DNA of 64,000 nucleotides, taken from Pseudomonadota bacterium (GTDB lineage Bacteria > Pseudomonadota > Gammaproteobacteria > Xanthomonadales > Xanthomonadaceae). Shown here piece after piece: positions 21,970-31,008 of the stretch (within the stretch, counting starts at the first letter, position 1; every line of letters begins with the position of its first letter). The notes beneath the pieces are model-generated. The model did no database searches. It was not told where the DNA came from and was given only the letters and a program-made list of their open reading frames with translations. A program made the translations under genes and the position numbers. The stretch spans positions 248,001-312,000 of the forward strand of contig JAKACT010000002.1 in the NCBI GenBank assembly GCA_021821195.1. Direction: 5' to 3'.

Positions 21970-22288
21970 ACTTCCTGAGAGCGACACGCCGAGCCGATCT
22001 TCACATGGAAGTGACGACCGAAGTACGCAATGCGCGCAGCAGTTCCGCGCTCGGCGTCGCTGCGGGCCGCATGTAGTTGAAGGACGAGGCGCGAGGCGGT
22101 CAACTGCGCGCGACGGCGAGTGCACAGGTGTACTTCAATCGACCCCACGACCATGCGCCATTCAAGCGCAGGGTCTGGGTCGCGGCTACGGCAAGTTCGA
22201 GCAAGGCAGCATGTTCAGCCCGTACTGGCAGGCGCGCCTGGTGGAAACCCCGCGGGCCGACAAACTCATCCTTCTGATGGGCCCATGA
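21970..22288 (+). pseudogene. Decayed C-terminal part of a TadE/TadG-like pilus assembly gene
   Basis: The frame reads FLRATRRADLHMEVTTEV, NARSSSALGVAAGRM, then a TAG stop (22074-22076), then LKDEARGGQLRATASAQVYF and NRPHDHAPFKRR. After a shift near 22170-22190 it continues in the +1 frame as GYGKFEQGSMFSPYWQARLV and ends RADKLILLMGP. The two halves join into one plausible protein like the C-terminal region of Tad/Flp-associated pilus proteins. The internal stop plus the frameshift mark it as broken, and no clear N-terminal part is found upstream. The family name is from memory and moderately sure; the lesion pattern is seen directly. Confidence 0.5.
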
Positions 22289-23079
22289 AAAAGACGTTTG
22301 CAACCGTAACCGTGGCGCTTATCTGCCTGTTCGCCGCTGCCGGATGCCACTCCAACACCGCGGAGAGCGCTTCACACGAAGCGGGTGCGGTTAGCGGCCC
22401 GGCCAACCGTCCCGCGCTGCACGCAACCCTGCGGTGGGAGCGGCTGTACGACGGCAAGCACATGGCGCGCTGGAACTACGCCGTGCTGGAGGAGAGTTGC
22501 AGGGCAGGCGGTCACTTGGTGCGTGGCCTTACGCCGGGTGAAGTCCAGAAGCTTGACACCGGCACTGTGGAACTGTGGCGGGACGATCGCGGTGCCTACG
22601 GCCGGGAACGGACTTGGCGCCACGTCTTGGAGGAGCGCACCGATGGCGACTGCGTGATCAGGCTGGAAGAACAGCTCGACGAGGGAAGCCGGAGCTTCCG
22701 CGAGATCGATGGCACTCCGATCGAGATTTCGCCGGTGGATCCGTCGGACGTGGCATTGGCGGGCAAGCTGTCGGGCTTCACGCGGATAGGCGAGTCGCAG
22801 GTCAAGGGCCAGCCGTGCACCCGCTGGCGCAGCAAGAACCATGAAGAGTGTGTCTGGTCCGGGGGGCTGGGTATCGGCATGAGCGATGCGCCGACAGATT
22901 CGTTGTGCACCACCCAGGGCCCGATGGCGTATCTGACGGGGCTGCCCCTGGAGAGCAGGCATGACTCGCAAGGGCCGGGTTGCAACCTCGAGCTGGAAAC
23001 CATGACTGTCGGCAAGGGCCTGTTGCCGGAAGTCGGCCGCGCCATGGCCGAGCTCGGCGCACCCGCAGCGGGAGGCTGA
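22285..23079 (+). CDS. Putative lipoprotein of unknown function
   Basis: A 264-residue protein with a lipoprotein signal peptide (MKKTFATVTVALICLFAAAGC, cut here before Cys21). The mature part has no motif I recognise. It is acidic and rich in Trp and Arg pairs (WRDDRGAYGRERTWRHVLEE), with several Cys residues that could form disulfides in the periplasm. The ATG overlaps the stop of the decayed pilus-like gene (ATGA), so it was probably co-expressed with that gene. The frame is intact, unlike its neighbour. Confidence 0.6.
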   Translation: MKKTFATVTVALICLFAAAGCHSNTAESASHEAGAVSGPANRPALHATLRWERLYDGKHMARWNYAVLEESCRAGGHLVRGLTPGEVQKLDTGTVELWRDDRGAYGRERTWRHVLEERTDGDCVIRLEEQLDEGSRSFREIDGTPIEISPVDPSDVALAGKLSGFTRIGESQVKGQPCTRWRSKNHEECVWSGGLGIGMSDAPTDSLCTTQGPMAYLTGLPLESRHDSQGPGCNLELETMTVGKGLLPEVGRAMAELGAPAAGG

Positions 23080-23201
23080 CGCATGCGTACCTTCGCCGTG
23101 CAATGCGTAGCGCCGCTTGTGGCGTCGTTGATGCCGCACGCGCACCTACCGCGCCACCTGCCATCAGGCTGCATAAAGACGTTTCGCTGGAATATGAATC
23201 G

Positions 23202-24479
23202 ATGAGTCATGAAAGCAGCGGCGGACCTCGGCGTACTTCCAGGAGGATGTCGGTAGTGTTGGGATACGCTGGTCTTTTTGGAATATCGGTGCTGGCGTTG
23301 GTACCGGTGCTGGCGGGTACTGGCGCACGAAGTGATCGCTATGCCTTCAAGAGCGGGCAGGTGGCAACGGTAGCCCCGGCCGATCGAGGCGGCGACCGCC
23401 CTGCTCCAGCGCGTGTCGAAACGGCCGCATGCAAACAGAATGGAAGTACGGCGGAATACCTGGGGAGCTACGAGATCATTTCCGTTTCCCGGTACGCCGG
23501 AAGTTCGAGTCCGGATGAACAAGCAAGGGAGCGCATCGGGAAAACGGTCGTGCTCTCGCCCGGAATGTTCGAATCGAACTGGAACAGGACATCCGTGGCG
23601 AGGCCGCGCTACCGGATTTCCTGTTATCCCGTGTTGCGGGCCGAGGGTGAGGTTCCCGCGACGCGCTGGGGCGGGCATTGGAGCAGTTTCTACGGGTTCG
23701 GCGCCGACCGGGATGCCGTGGCGGTGCTGGAAGTCCATGCGCCGGATGGCAAAGCCGGAGATCCTGCGTCTTGGTACGAAATCGTGCACGAGGATGGAAA
23801 CGAGCAGCTCTGGCACATGTACGACGGCTGGTTGTACAAGATGAAGCCGGTGGCATCTCCCCGGACGAGTGCGCTCAAGCCGGAAGACGTGCCTGATGAA
23901 GGGGCGCTCAAGCAGCTGGTGGGCACCGCGACCCTGGGCTCGTCCGTGCAGCTGGTCAATTATCCGGAGATGCCTGTATCGGATCGCATTCTTGCGGGGT
24001 TGCAAGCCGCGGGAAGAATGATGGCGACATCGGATGAAAGCACCGTGACCTGGGGCTTCAAGTACGAAGAGGCGAACCTCCAGTCGGTGGTCATCGCGGA
24101 CAAAACCGGGCGGCTGGAATTGGCCGCAGTCGTGGATGACATCCTGGGACTGACGTATGGAAAGTCCGGTACGTACGCTTCCGTGGCCGAATATGAAAAG
24201 CGAGCCAAGCGCCAGGGACTGCGACCGCGGGTCATCGTATTCGCGCGCGATCAGGCCAGCCTGGTCACGGCCTATCCATTGCTGAAGCGCTGGATGCAGG
24301 CGAATCTGCTTGGCTTCAATGGCTCCTGCGCGGCTCACGCCGCCGCATGCGCATTGATGCGGGACCTGGATCTGCCTGCCGATGCCTATCTCGCCCCGGG
24401 CGCTGGTTCGGCCCCGGTCAAGGTGGCGACGCCGGATCTTCCGGCAGCACAGATCCCGCTTGAGGCGTTCACCCAATAA
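23202..24479 (+). CDS. Single-pass membrane protein of unknown function
   Basis: A 425-residue protein from the ATG at 23202. It has a short basic N-terminus, one hydrophobic helix (about residues 18-38, VVLGYAGLFGISVLALVPVL) and a large, probably periplasmic, domain without a recognised family. The frame is open back to 22980, but that part overlaps the preceding gene and looks non-coding. The start is uncertain, with no clear ribosome site. The gene seems less GC-rich than its surroundings by eye, as does the preceding lipoprotein gene. With that gene and the decayed pilus gene it may form an accessory cluster. Confidence 0.6.
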   Translation: MSHESSGGPRRTSRRMSVVLGYAGLFGISVLALVPVLAGTGARSDRYAFKSGQVATVAPADRGGDRPAPARVETAACKQNGSTAEYLGSYEIISVSRYAGSSSPDEQARERIGKTVVLSPGMFESNWNRTSVARPRYRISCYPVLRAEGEVPATRWGGHWSSFYGFGADRDAVAVLEVHAPDGKAGDPASWYEIVHEDGNEQLWHMYDGWLYKMKPVASPRTSALKPEDVPDEGALKQLVGTATLGSSVQLVNYPEMPVSDRILAGLQAAGRMMATSDESTVTWGFKYEEANLQSVVIADKTGRLELAAVVDDILGLTYGKSGTYASVAEYEKRAKRQGLRPRVIVFARDQASLVTAYPLLKRWMQANLLGFNGSCAAHAAACALMRDLDLPADAYLAPGAGSAPVKVATPDLPAAQIPLEAFTQ

Positions 24480-24584
24480 GCCTCACGGGCGCCGCCAAGT
24501 CGGTAATCGCGCACGGACAAGACCGGCAGCACCGCCGGGCTCGTCACCAGAATCCTCAACCTCTGCATGATCAAGGAGTGGCGA

Positions 24585-25631
24585 ATGCGTTTGGACAAGA
24601 CCGGATTGGCAATCGGGGTGGCTGCAGCCATCGCGATGTCGCTGCTGGCCGGCTGCAAGAAGGACGGCGCAACCGATGCGCTGAAGGAAGCCGCCGCCGC
24701 CGCGCAGGGAAAAGCAACTGATGCGAAGCCGGGACTAGCTGACGACGCAGCCGGTGCGGACGAGGCGAAGGCCGGTGATTTCGATATTTCGTCGGTCCCG
24801 CTGAGCACCGTGCCGCTGGGCGACTTTCCCTACATCACCCTGCCGGAGGGTTACGTCGGCAACGGCGATGCCGAGACCAAGCGGATCGCGCGCTTCCCGT
24901 TCTGGGTGAAGGGCAAGGCGCACTGGGTGGAAGGGCGGTTCCATCTGGTCAACGTCTATCCGGAGAAGGAAGGCGACTACAACCCGCACGAGCTGCGCAA
25001 GAACCTGGAAGCCATGGTCGAGCAGATGGGCGGAGTGAAGCTCTCGGAGGAGCAGATCCCGTACGACACCATCAAGAGCTGGGGCGACGAAATCACGATG
25101 GGCTTCCTCAAGGGCTTGGGCGATATCTACAACGTACCGGCCCACACCTACGTGGTGCGCCGCGACGACGGCAACATCTGGATCCATTTCGCCCAGGACA
25201 CTGCCCAGGGCGGGCTCATCATCGGCCAGGAAAAAGCCTTCGTCGCCACCGCGCGGCTGCTGCCCGCCAGCGAGATGAAGAAGCAGCTGGACGCTGCCGG
25301 CAAGGTGGCGCTGCAGGTGAACTTCGCCACCGACAAGACCGAGGTGCTGCCGGACTCGCTGCCGCAGATCGAGCAGGTTGCGGCGCTCTTGAAGGATGAC
25401 GACTCGCTCAAGCTCGCCGTCAACGGCCACACCGACGACAGCGGCGACGCCGCGCACAACCAGAAGCTGTCCGAGGGCCGCGCCAAGGCCGTGGTCGCCC
25501 TGCTCACCGCAAAGGGCATCGATGTCGCGCGCCTGACCGCCGCGGGCTTCGGGTCCACGCAGCCGGTGGCCGACAACGGCTCCCAGGAAGGCAAGGCCAG
25601 GAACCGGCGGGTGGAGCTGGTGAAGCGTTGA
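24585..25631 (+). CDS. OmpA-family lipoprotein
   Basis: A 348-residue protein with a lipobox (SLLAGC, Cys24, then KKDGA), an Ala/Lys-rich linker, and an N-terminal domain (about residues 65-215) shared with the lipoprotein at 32789. The C-terminal OmpA peptidoglycan-binding domain (about 235-348) holds VNGHTDDSGDAAHNQKLSEG, RAKAVVALL and RNRRVEL. The ATG at 24585 has AAGGAG eight bases upstream and is preferred over the ATG at 24567. It probably anchors the outer membrane to peptidoglycan; the role of the N-terminal domain is unknown. Confidence 0.85.
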   Translation: MRLDKTGLAIGVAAAIAMSLLAGCKKDGATDALKEAAAAAQGKATDAKPGLADDAAGADEAKAGDFDISSVPLSTVPLGDFPYITLPEGYVGNGDAETKRIARFPFWVKGKAHWVEGRFHLVNVYPEKEGDYNPHELRKNLEAMVEQMGGVKLSEEQIPYDTIKSWGDEITMGFLKGLGDIYNVPAHTYVVRRDDGNIWIHFAQDTAQGGLIIGQEKAFVATARLLPASEMKKQLDAAGKVALQVNFATDKTEVLPDSLPQIEQVAALLKDDDSLKLAVNGHTDDSGDAAHNQKLSEGRAKAVVALLTAKGIDVARLTAAGFGSTQPVADNGSQEGKARNRRVELVKR

Positions 25632-25659
25632 CCATTGCGCCGCGGGTAGACCGTCGGGA

Positions 25660-26811
25660 CTATGCGCAGGCCATCTGGTTGCGTCCCGCACGTTTGGCCC
25701 GGTACAGCCCGCGATCGGCCTGGTCCAGCAGCCCGTCCAGGTCGGTGACGGGGCCGGCCTCGGCCACGCCGAAGCTGGCGCTCAGGGCGATCGGCTGGCC
25801 GGCGCCGGTGGCCGGGCTGCCGGCCAGTCCGGCGCGCAGGCGCTCGGCCAGCTCGGCGGCGTCGGCCAGCGCCACGCCCGGCAGCAGCAGCACGAATTCC
25901 TCGCCGCCGTGGCGGCCCAGCAGCACGTCATAGTGGCGCAAGTTGCCGCGCAGCACCTGCACGGTGTGGCGCAGCGCCACGTCGCCGGCCTGATGGCCCA
26001 GGCTGTCATTGATCTGCTTGAAGTGGTCCAGGTCCAGCATCAGCGCCGAGAACGGACGCCGTTGGCGCTGGCACAGCGCCAGCTGCTGCTGCCCGTCTTC
26101 CAGCAGTGCCGCGCGGTTGAGCGCGCCGGTCAGCGGGTCGATGCGGGCCAGCCGGCGCAGCTGTGCCAGCTGTCGCTCCACGATCATCAGCATCAGCGCG
26201 AAGCACTGCGCCAATGTGGTGAACAACCCGCCGACATAGGTGATGTACATCGGCAGCCCGGCCCGCAGCACGTCGCCGGCGGCGTCGGGGTTGATCGGCG
26301 CCAGCGCGCGCAGCAGGAACACCAGCGCGTCGAGCAGGAAGACGCCGGCTGCCAGCCGCGTGCTGATGCGGACTTCGGCGCTTGCGTAGCGCAGCAGCAG
26401 CCACGCCTCCCAGGATTTCCAGGCGATGAACAGCACGCTGTAGAGCACCAGCCGGACGCGCAGGTCGGGGGTCACCACGCTGAACCAGGCGATCCCCAGC
26501 AGGTACAGCCCGGCCAGCGCCAGCGCGGCTTTCCACGGCGGGCGGCGGCCCACGAACAGCGCCACGCCGGCCAGCAGCAGCACGCTGCACAGCATCGCCA
26601 CTACGTTGCGCAGCAGGACCAGCGCCACCTCCGGGATTGGCAGCGGCAGGCTGAACAGCGCCGTGCTCACCGCGCCGGCGCACAGGCTGCCCGCCCACAG
26701 GCGCGGCACCCATTGGTCGCGCTGCACCAGCAGGATCATCGAGAAGCCGAGGGCGATGCTGAAGTAGAGCAGCAGGCCGACGAATGCGATGGTGGGGAAA
26801 TCCAAGGGCAT
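25660..26811 (-). CDS. Membrane GGDEF diguanylate cyclase
   Basis: A 383-residue protein with about six N-terminal membrane helices (residues about 10-205) as a possible sensor, a short linker (VERQLAQLRRLARIDPLTGALNR) and a C-terminal GGDEF domain. The active-site motif is GGEEF (in GRHGGEEFVLLLPG), which is catalytically competent, so it should make cyclic di-GMP. The RxxD inhibitory site is not at the canonical spacing: RHYD lies one residue too far from GGEEF, so product inhibition may be weak or absent. It converges on the OmpA-like gene. Confidence 0.88.
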   Translation of the reverse strand: MPLDFPTIAFVGLLLYFSIALGFSMILLVQRDQWVPRLWAGSLCAGAVSTALFSLPLPIPEVALVLLRNVVAMLCSVLLLAGVALFVGRRPPWKAALALAGLYLLGIAWFSVVTPDLRVRLVLYSVLFIAWKSWEAWLLLRYASAEVRISTRLAAGVFLLDALVFLLRALAPINPDAAGDVLRAGLPMYITYVGGLFTTLAQCFALMLMIVERQLAQLRRLARIDPLTGALNRAALLEDGQQQLALCQRQRRPFSALMLDLDHFKQINDSLGHQAGDVALRHTVQVLRGNLRHYDVLLGRHGGEEFVLLLPGVALADAAELAERLRAGLAGSPATGAGQPIALSASFGVAEAGPVTDLDGLLDQADRGLYRAKRAGRNQMACA

Positions 26812-26896
26812 CGCGGGCGGGCCTGGCCGGCGTGGGGCGGTGCCCTATCGTGCCTGATTTACGCGGATTGGCGGGCGGCCGGAGCCGCCGCGCGGA

Positions 26897-27661
26897 CTAC
26901 TTGTTGCTGACGTATTTCTCGCGCCGGATCATCGGCACCGGCAGGCCGATTGCCTTCAGCGCCTCGAAGTTGGCGTCCACCATGTCCGGGTTGCCGCACA
27001 GGTAGGCGATGTCGGTGGCCGCATCCGGCGCCAGTTCCGGCAGCACATTCTGCACGTAGCCGTGGCGCACGTCGGCATGCGCGTGCGCCGAGCCTGCCGC
27101 CGGCAGTTCACGCGACAGGCAGGGGAAATAGCGGAAGCCGGGATGGGCCTCGGCAAAGGCGCGGAACTCGTCGCCGTACAGCAGCTCTTCCGGCGTGCGC
27201 GCACCCTGCAGCAGCACCACCTCGACGCCGCGCTGGTCCATCTGCTGCGCCAGCTGCGGCAGCATCGCCCGGTACGGAGTGATGCCGGTGCCGGTACCGA
27301 TCAGCAGGTAACGGCGGTTGGCGTCGTTGGGATACAGGCAGAAGCGCCCGAACGGGCCGCTGGCGTTGAGCGTGGCGCCGAGGTCCAGCGCTTCGAACAG
27401 CGCGGTGGCGGCGCCGCCGGGCACGTAGCTGACCGCGATCTCCACCCGCCCGTCGGCCGGCGCGTCCAGCGCCCGCCCCACCGCGATCGAATAGCTGCGC
27501 CGCGCCGCGCTGCCGTCGGCGTATTCGAAATGGATCTGGATGAACTGGCCGGGGATGCAGGGCAGCGGGTGGCCGTCGTCGCGTTCGAACGACAGGTGCG
27601 CCACGGTGGGCGCGATCATCCGGCGGGCGACGAGCTTGAGCGGGAAATGGGCGATGGCCAC
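26897..27661 (-). CDS. fpr: Ferredoxin--NADP reductase
   Basis: A 254-residue flavoprotein of the bacterial Fpr class, which exchanges electrons between NADPH and ferredoxin or flavodoxin. The FAD-binding segment RRSYSIAVG and the NADP-binding segment LLIGTGTGITPYRAMLPQL are clear, as is YLCGNPDMVD near the C-terminus. The length fits. It lies 120 bases downstream of the nitric oxide reductase genes on the same strand but has no overlap with them. Confidence 0.9.
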   Translation of the reverse strand: MAIAHFPLKLVARRMIAPTVAHLSFERDDGHPLPCIPGQFIQIHFEYADGSAARRSYSIAVGRALDAPADGRVEIAVSYVPGGAATALFEALDLGATLNASGPFGRFCLYPNDANRRYLLIGTGTGITPYRAMLPQLAQQMDQRGVEVVLLQGARTPEELLYGDEFRAFAEAHPGFRYFPCLSRELPAAGSAHAHADVRHGYVQNVLPELAPDAATDIAYLCGNPDMVDANFEALKAIGLPVPMIRREKYVSNK

Positions 27662-27781
27662 GGCACCGGGAACTGAAGTGGCGCTGCGTGTGCCACGGGA
27701 CGTCTATGTTACCGGGATCGTGCGTGGCGGCGCCGGTCCGCCATGCCGCAGCAGGAACGCGGCGGCATGGCGGACGCGGGT

Positions 27782-29497
27782 TCAGGCCGTTCCCACCTGC
27801 GGCAGATCCACGCGCGGCCGGGCGGCGGCGTTGGCGGGATCCAGCGCGCGCGCCTCCAGCGAGGCCAGGAACCGCCAGACGAACAGCAGGGTGATCAGCA
27901 GCAGCCCCGGATAGCCGATCCACGCCAGCGTATAGGGCAGGGTCGGATTGCCGGCCTGCACGCTCGGCAAGTTGAAGCTGAGCAGGCCGAAGGTGATCAG
28001 CGCGCCGAAGATCCACATGCCCAGCAGCCAGGTGCCGGCTTCGAACCCGGTCAGGTAGCGGCTCCAGCGGGTGATGGTGTGGCCGCCGCCGATGCCGGCA
28101 TCGTCATGCACGAAAGCAGATGCCGGCGACGTACGCCGCAGCCCGAGCGTGACCAGGTCATAGGCAACAACGGCGGTGCCGGTGGCGAAGACCAGGCCGA
28201 ACACCAGGATCAGCCCCTTGTAGAACGCCAGTGCGGGGTACAGGTCGCCACCGAACCAGTTCAGCGCCAGCGTGCGGTTGATGAACACCTGCGCGGTGCC
28301 GCCCATCGCGAACGCAAGTGCGATGCCCAGCATGCCGGTGAACAGCAGCCAGAACCCGAGCCGGCCCAGCCGCTGGTCGTAGGCCTTGATCCCGCGCATC
28401 GCCGGCACCGCGTAGTAGGCGGCGGCGATGCCGAGCATGCCGAAGGTGCCGAACAGCGCCAGATGGCCGTGCGCAGGGGTGATCCAGGTGCCGTGCGACC
28501 ACACGTTGGTCAGCGCGAAGGTCATGGTGAAGCCGAGGATGCCGGCGCCCACCTGTTCCAGCATCACCGAGCCGAGGATGAAATAGAACGCCGGCGCATT
28601 CTTCAGCGGCTTGCGGTCGTGGTGCGCGTCCAGGTAGATGTGCCAGAAGCAGAAGATCAGCGGCAGCGGTTCCAGCGCACTGAACAGCGAGCCCCAGAAC
28701 TGCCAGAACTCCGGCGTGCCGATCCAGAAATAATGGTGGGCGTTGCCGATCAGCCCCGACAGCCAGACCAGCGACACCCCCCAGAACACCGCATAGCCCA
28801 CGCTCTTGACGTTGGCATCGAACAGCAGCACCAGCAGGAAGCCGACCAAGGTGATGTGGATGACTTCCCACACGCCTTCCACCCAGTAGTGGACGACGTA
28901 CCAGCGAAAGTATTCGCTGACGTCCTGGCGTTCGACGAAGAACATGCCGAAGGTCCAGACCAGGGTCAGCGCGACCACGCCGATCGCCAGCCCCCAGTGG
29001 ATCTCGTTCCATTCCCTGCGCGGCGGGAAGGTCTTGAGCACGACGAAGGCCAGGATCGAGAAGCCGATCAGGATCACCACGTCGGCGCCGCGGCCGGCCT
29101 CCAGGTATTCCAGGCCTTCCTGCAGCCACGGCTGGCCCATCCACCAGCCGGAAACGCCCTTGGCCGCGAACGATTGCGCGAACACGTTCCAGGCGGTGAC
29201 CGCGACCAGCGCATAGAACAGGAACTTGACCAGCCACGGCGCGTACAGCTCGCGCCTGGACAGCAGCGGCCCCACGAACAGGATGGTGCCGATGAAGCCC
29301 GACAGGATCCACAGGATGCCGAGGTTCAGGTGCTCGGCGCGGGCGATGTTGAAGTTGAGCGTGCCGGCCAGGATCGCCGGGTCGTAGTGCTGCAGCGCCA
29401 GCAGCAGGCCGAAGCCGACCTGGACGAAGAACAGCACGAGCATGAGCATGAAGAAGCGCATGCTCAGGCGCTGGGTCTGGTATTGGATCCGGATCAT
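27782..29497 (-). CDS. norB: Nitric oxide reductase large subunit (NorB-like, heme-copper oxidase superfamily)
   Basis: A 571-residue, about 14-helix protein. Metal ligands of the cytochrome-c-dependent NO reductase are all present: His56 (AEHLNLG) and His345 for heme b, His343 for heme b3, and His203, His254 and His255 plus Glu207 for the non-heme iron. Glu211 (VEGVWE) and Glu276 (SALEPLP) also match. The FeB-ligand Glu and the missing Tyr crosslink separate it from cbb3 oxidases. It would reduce NO to N2O at the inner membrane. It is about 100 residues longer than usual NorB, with two extra C-terminal helices. It overlaps the cytochrome subunit gene by 4 bases. Confidence 0.88.
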   Translation of the reverse strand: MIRIQYQTQRLSMRFFMLMLVLFFVQVGFGLLLALQHYDPAILAGTLNFNIARAEHLNLGILWILSGFIGTILFVGPLLSRRELYAPWLVKFLFYALVAVTAWNVFAQSFAAKGVSGWWMGQPWLQEGLEYLEAGRGADVVILIGFSILAFVVLKTFPPRREWNEIHWGLAIGVVALTLVWTFGMFFVERQDVSEYFRWYVVHYWVEGVWEVIHITLVGFLLVLLFDANVKSVGYAVFWGVSLVWLSGLIGNAHHYFWIGTPEFWQFWGSLFSALEPLPLIFCFWHIYLDAHHDRKPLKNAPAFYFILGSVMLEQVGAGILGFTMTFALTNVWSHGTWITPAHGHLALFGTFGMLGIAAAYYAVPAMRGIKAYDQRLGRLGFWLLFTGMLGIALAFAMGGTAQVFINRTLALNWFGGDLYPALAFYKGLILVFGLVFATGTAVVAYDLVTLGLRRTSPASAFVHDDAGIGGGHTITRWSRYLTGFEAGTWLLGMWIFGALITFGLLSFNLPSVQAGNPTLPYTLAWIGYPGLLLITLLFVWRFLASLEARALDPANAAARPRVDLPQVGTA

Positions 29498-30459
29498 TGC
29501 CCATCTCCCGGCAGGCTGCGGATGTAGGCGACGATGGCCTTGACCTGATCGTCGGTCAGCATGGTCGCGTAGGACGGCATGGTGCCCGCGGCAAACCCGG
29601 CCACCACCTTGGCGTCCGGTGCGCGGATGGATTCGGCCAGGTAGGCGTCATCGGCGACGGCGCTGCCGCCGCCGGCCAGCGCCACCTGCGAACCCGCCAG
29701 CCCGCCCCAGCCGGGGCCGACCAGCTTGCTGCGGTCCAGCGCATGGCAGGAGGCGCAGGCGAAGTCCTTCACCAGCGTTGCGCCGGCGGCGACCGGGTCG
29801 TTGCCGGCCGGCGCTGCTGCCGCGGCCGGGGCCGTCGTTGCGGCCGCACTGCTGGCCGGCGCGCGCCAGGCCAGCGGCGACGCCAGGCCGTCCACCTTCG
29901 GTTTCGGCGGCCAGCCTTCGGTGTTCATCGCCGAGGTGTACTTGAGGAAGGCGATCAGCTGGCCGACCTGTTCGCCGGTCAGCGGCAGGTTGGGCATGTG
30001 CGAAACCTGCCCGCCGCGCCGCTGCACGCGCTCGGCGGCACCGGCATAGCGCTTCAGGTAGTCGTCCAGCCCGCTGGCCCCGGCGTCGGCGGCAACCGCG
30101 GCCTTCTGCAGCTGCACCTGCACCGCCGGCCCGGTGGGCCAGCCGCCGGCGGACGGCAGGAACGCCTCCAGCCAGGCCGGCCCGGCCTGCTCATACACGT
30201 CGGTCAGGTCGGGGCCGAAGTAGGCACCGTTGCCCAGAAGGGTGTGGCAGCCCATGCAGTTGTAGCCCTGGAACACGCGCTTGCCCTGCACGGCGTCGTA
30301 AGCGCCGTAATGCACGGCGTCGGGCGTGACCTGCCCGCGCGAGCGAGTGAACGAGGCCACCGACAGGGCGATGAAGATGGCCGCCATCATGCCCAGCGCC
30401 ATCATCGCGGTGCGGCGCTTGCGCCCTTCTTCGCAGGGCTGGCCGGGGAGGCAGGTCAT
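29494..30459 (-). CDS. Diheme NorC-like cytochrome c subunit
   Basis: A 321-residue protein with one membrane anchor (about residues 18-36), a NorC-like heme domain with CMGCH (68-72) in the typical setting RVFQGYNCMGCHTLLGNGAY, and a Met ligand in QVSHMPNLPLT. A Pro/Ala linker then leads to a second cytochrome c domain with CASCH (235-239) and a TMPSYATMLTD Met-ligand loop. Normal NorC is about 150 residues with one heme, so the second domain is an addition that could take electrons from a soluble donor. It overlaps genes on both sides by 4 bases. The long frame upstream to 31794 is spurious. Confidence 0.85.
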   Translation of the reverse strand: MTCLPGQPCEEGRKRRTAMMALGMMAAIFIALSVASFTRSRGQVTPDAVHYGAYDAVQGKRVFQGYNCMGCHTLLGNGAYFGPDLTDVYEQAGPAWLEAFLPSAGGWPTGPAVQVQLQKAAVAADAGASGLDDYLKRYAGAAERVQRRGGQVSHMPNLPLTGEQVGQLIAFLKYTSAMNTEGWPPKPKVDGLASPLAWRAPASSAAATTAPAAAAAPAGNDPVAAGATLVKDFACASCHALDRSKLVGPGWGGLAGSQVALAGGGSAVADDAYLAESIRAPDAKVVAGFAAGTMPSYATMLTDDQVKAIVAYIRSLPGDGQ

Positions 30460-30725
30460 GGCTGCGCCTCCCCGCTGTCGCCGCGGCTGCCGTTCTTCGT
30501 GGCTTCCGCATGCTCCAGTGCATCGTGTTCGAACAACGTGTGCGTGGCCTGCAGGAAGGCGTAGAACACGTAGACCGCCAGCACGAAGCCGACGACGAAA
30601 TACGCCAGCCATGCCAGCCGGGATTCCGCGAAGTATTCGAAATCGCGGAAATACGGCCATGACAGCAACAGTGCCGCAATGCTGGCGACGGCGGACAGGG
30701 TCAGATCGATGGTGCGCTTGCGCAT
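30456..30725 (-). CDS. Small two-helix membrane protein, first gene of the NO reductase operon
   Basis: An 89-residue protein with two hydrophobic helices (about residues 7-24 and 35-58) and a charged C-terminal tail (HDALEHAEATKNGSRGDSGE). It starts at the ATG 7 bases after a strong GGAGGAG ribosome site and overlaps the cytochrome gene by 4 bases. It may be a small subunit or assembly factor. The usual maturation genes norQ and norD are not nearby. I do not recognise the family. Confidence 0.7.
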   Translation of the reverse strand: MRKRTIDLTLSAVASIAALLLSWPYFRDFEYFAESRLAWLAYFVVGFVLAVYVFYAFLQATHTLFEHDALEHAEATKNGSRGDSGEAQP

Positions 30726-30809
30726 GCCCAAACTCCTCCACGAGGCGCCGGGGCGCCTGCTGTTGGCCTGGATGGCAGAAGCTGAAGACGCGGCGATGGC
30801 CGCGTTTCG

Positions 30810-30851
30810 AAACTACGCCTAACGGCCGGACATCGAATTGACCTGGGTCAA
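30810..30851 (-). promoter_or_regulatory. FNR/DNR-type box and promoter of the NO reductase operon
   Basis: The perfect palindrome TTGAC-CTGG-GTCAA (30838-30851) matches FNR/DNR/NnrR-family sites. On the minus strand TAGTTT (30815-30810) follows, which puts a start near 30803 and the box at -41.5, the class II activator position. The 5' leader would be about 78 bases. A nitric-oxide- or oxygen-sensing CRP/FNR-type activator is inferred. The divergent ABC gene lies farther from the box. Confidence 0.65.
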
Positions 30852-31008
30852 GAGGCCCGGCATCAATCCGTGCGTGGGCGTCATGCCGCTGGCGGGACGG
30901 TCTGTTCGGCCACCGCAACGTGGATGCCGGGCATCGTCCATGTGGGCACCTATACTGGCGAGCCGAGATTTGCCCAGAAACCGCGCTGTACCGCGGATCG
31001 GAGCCCGC

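Noticed and set aside
21730-22125. A 131-codon minus-strand frame over the AT-rich gap
   Set aside because: No family resemblance and no ribosome site; the plus strand carries the recognisable pilus-like remnant.
27782-29497. cbb3-type cytochrome oxidase subunit I
   Set aside because: The WVEGVWE and SALEPLP glutamates and the HH-x-FWIG segment fit NO reductase; a cbb3 operon with ccoO and ccoP is absent.
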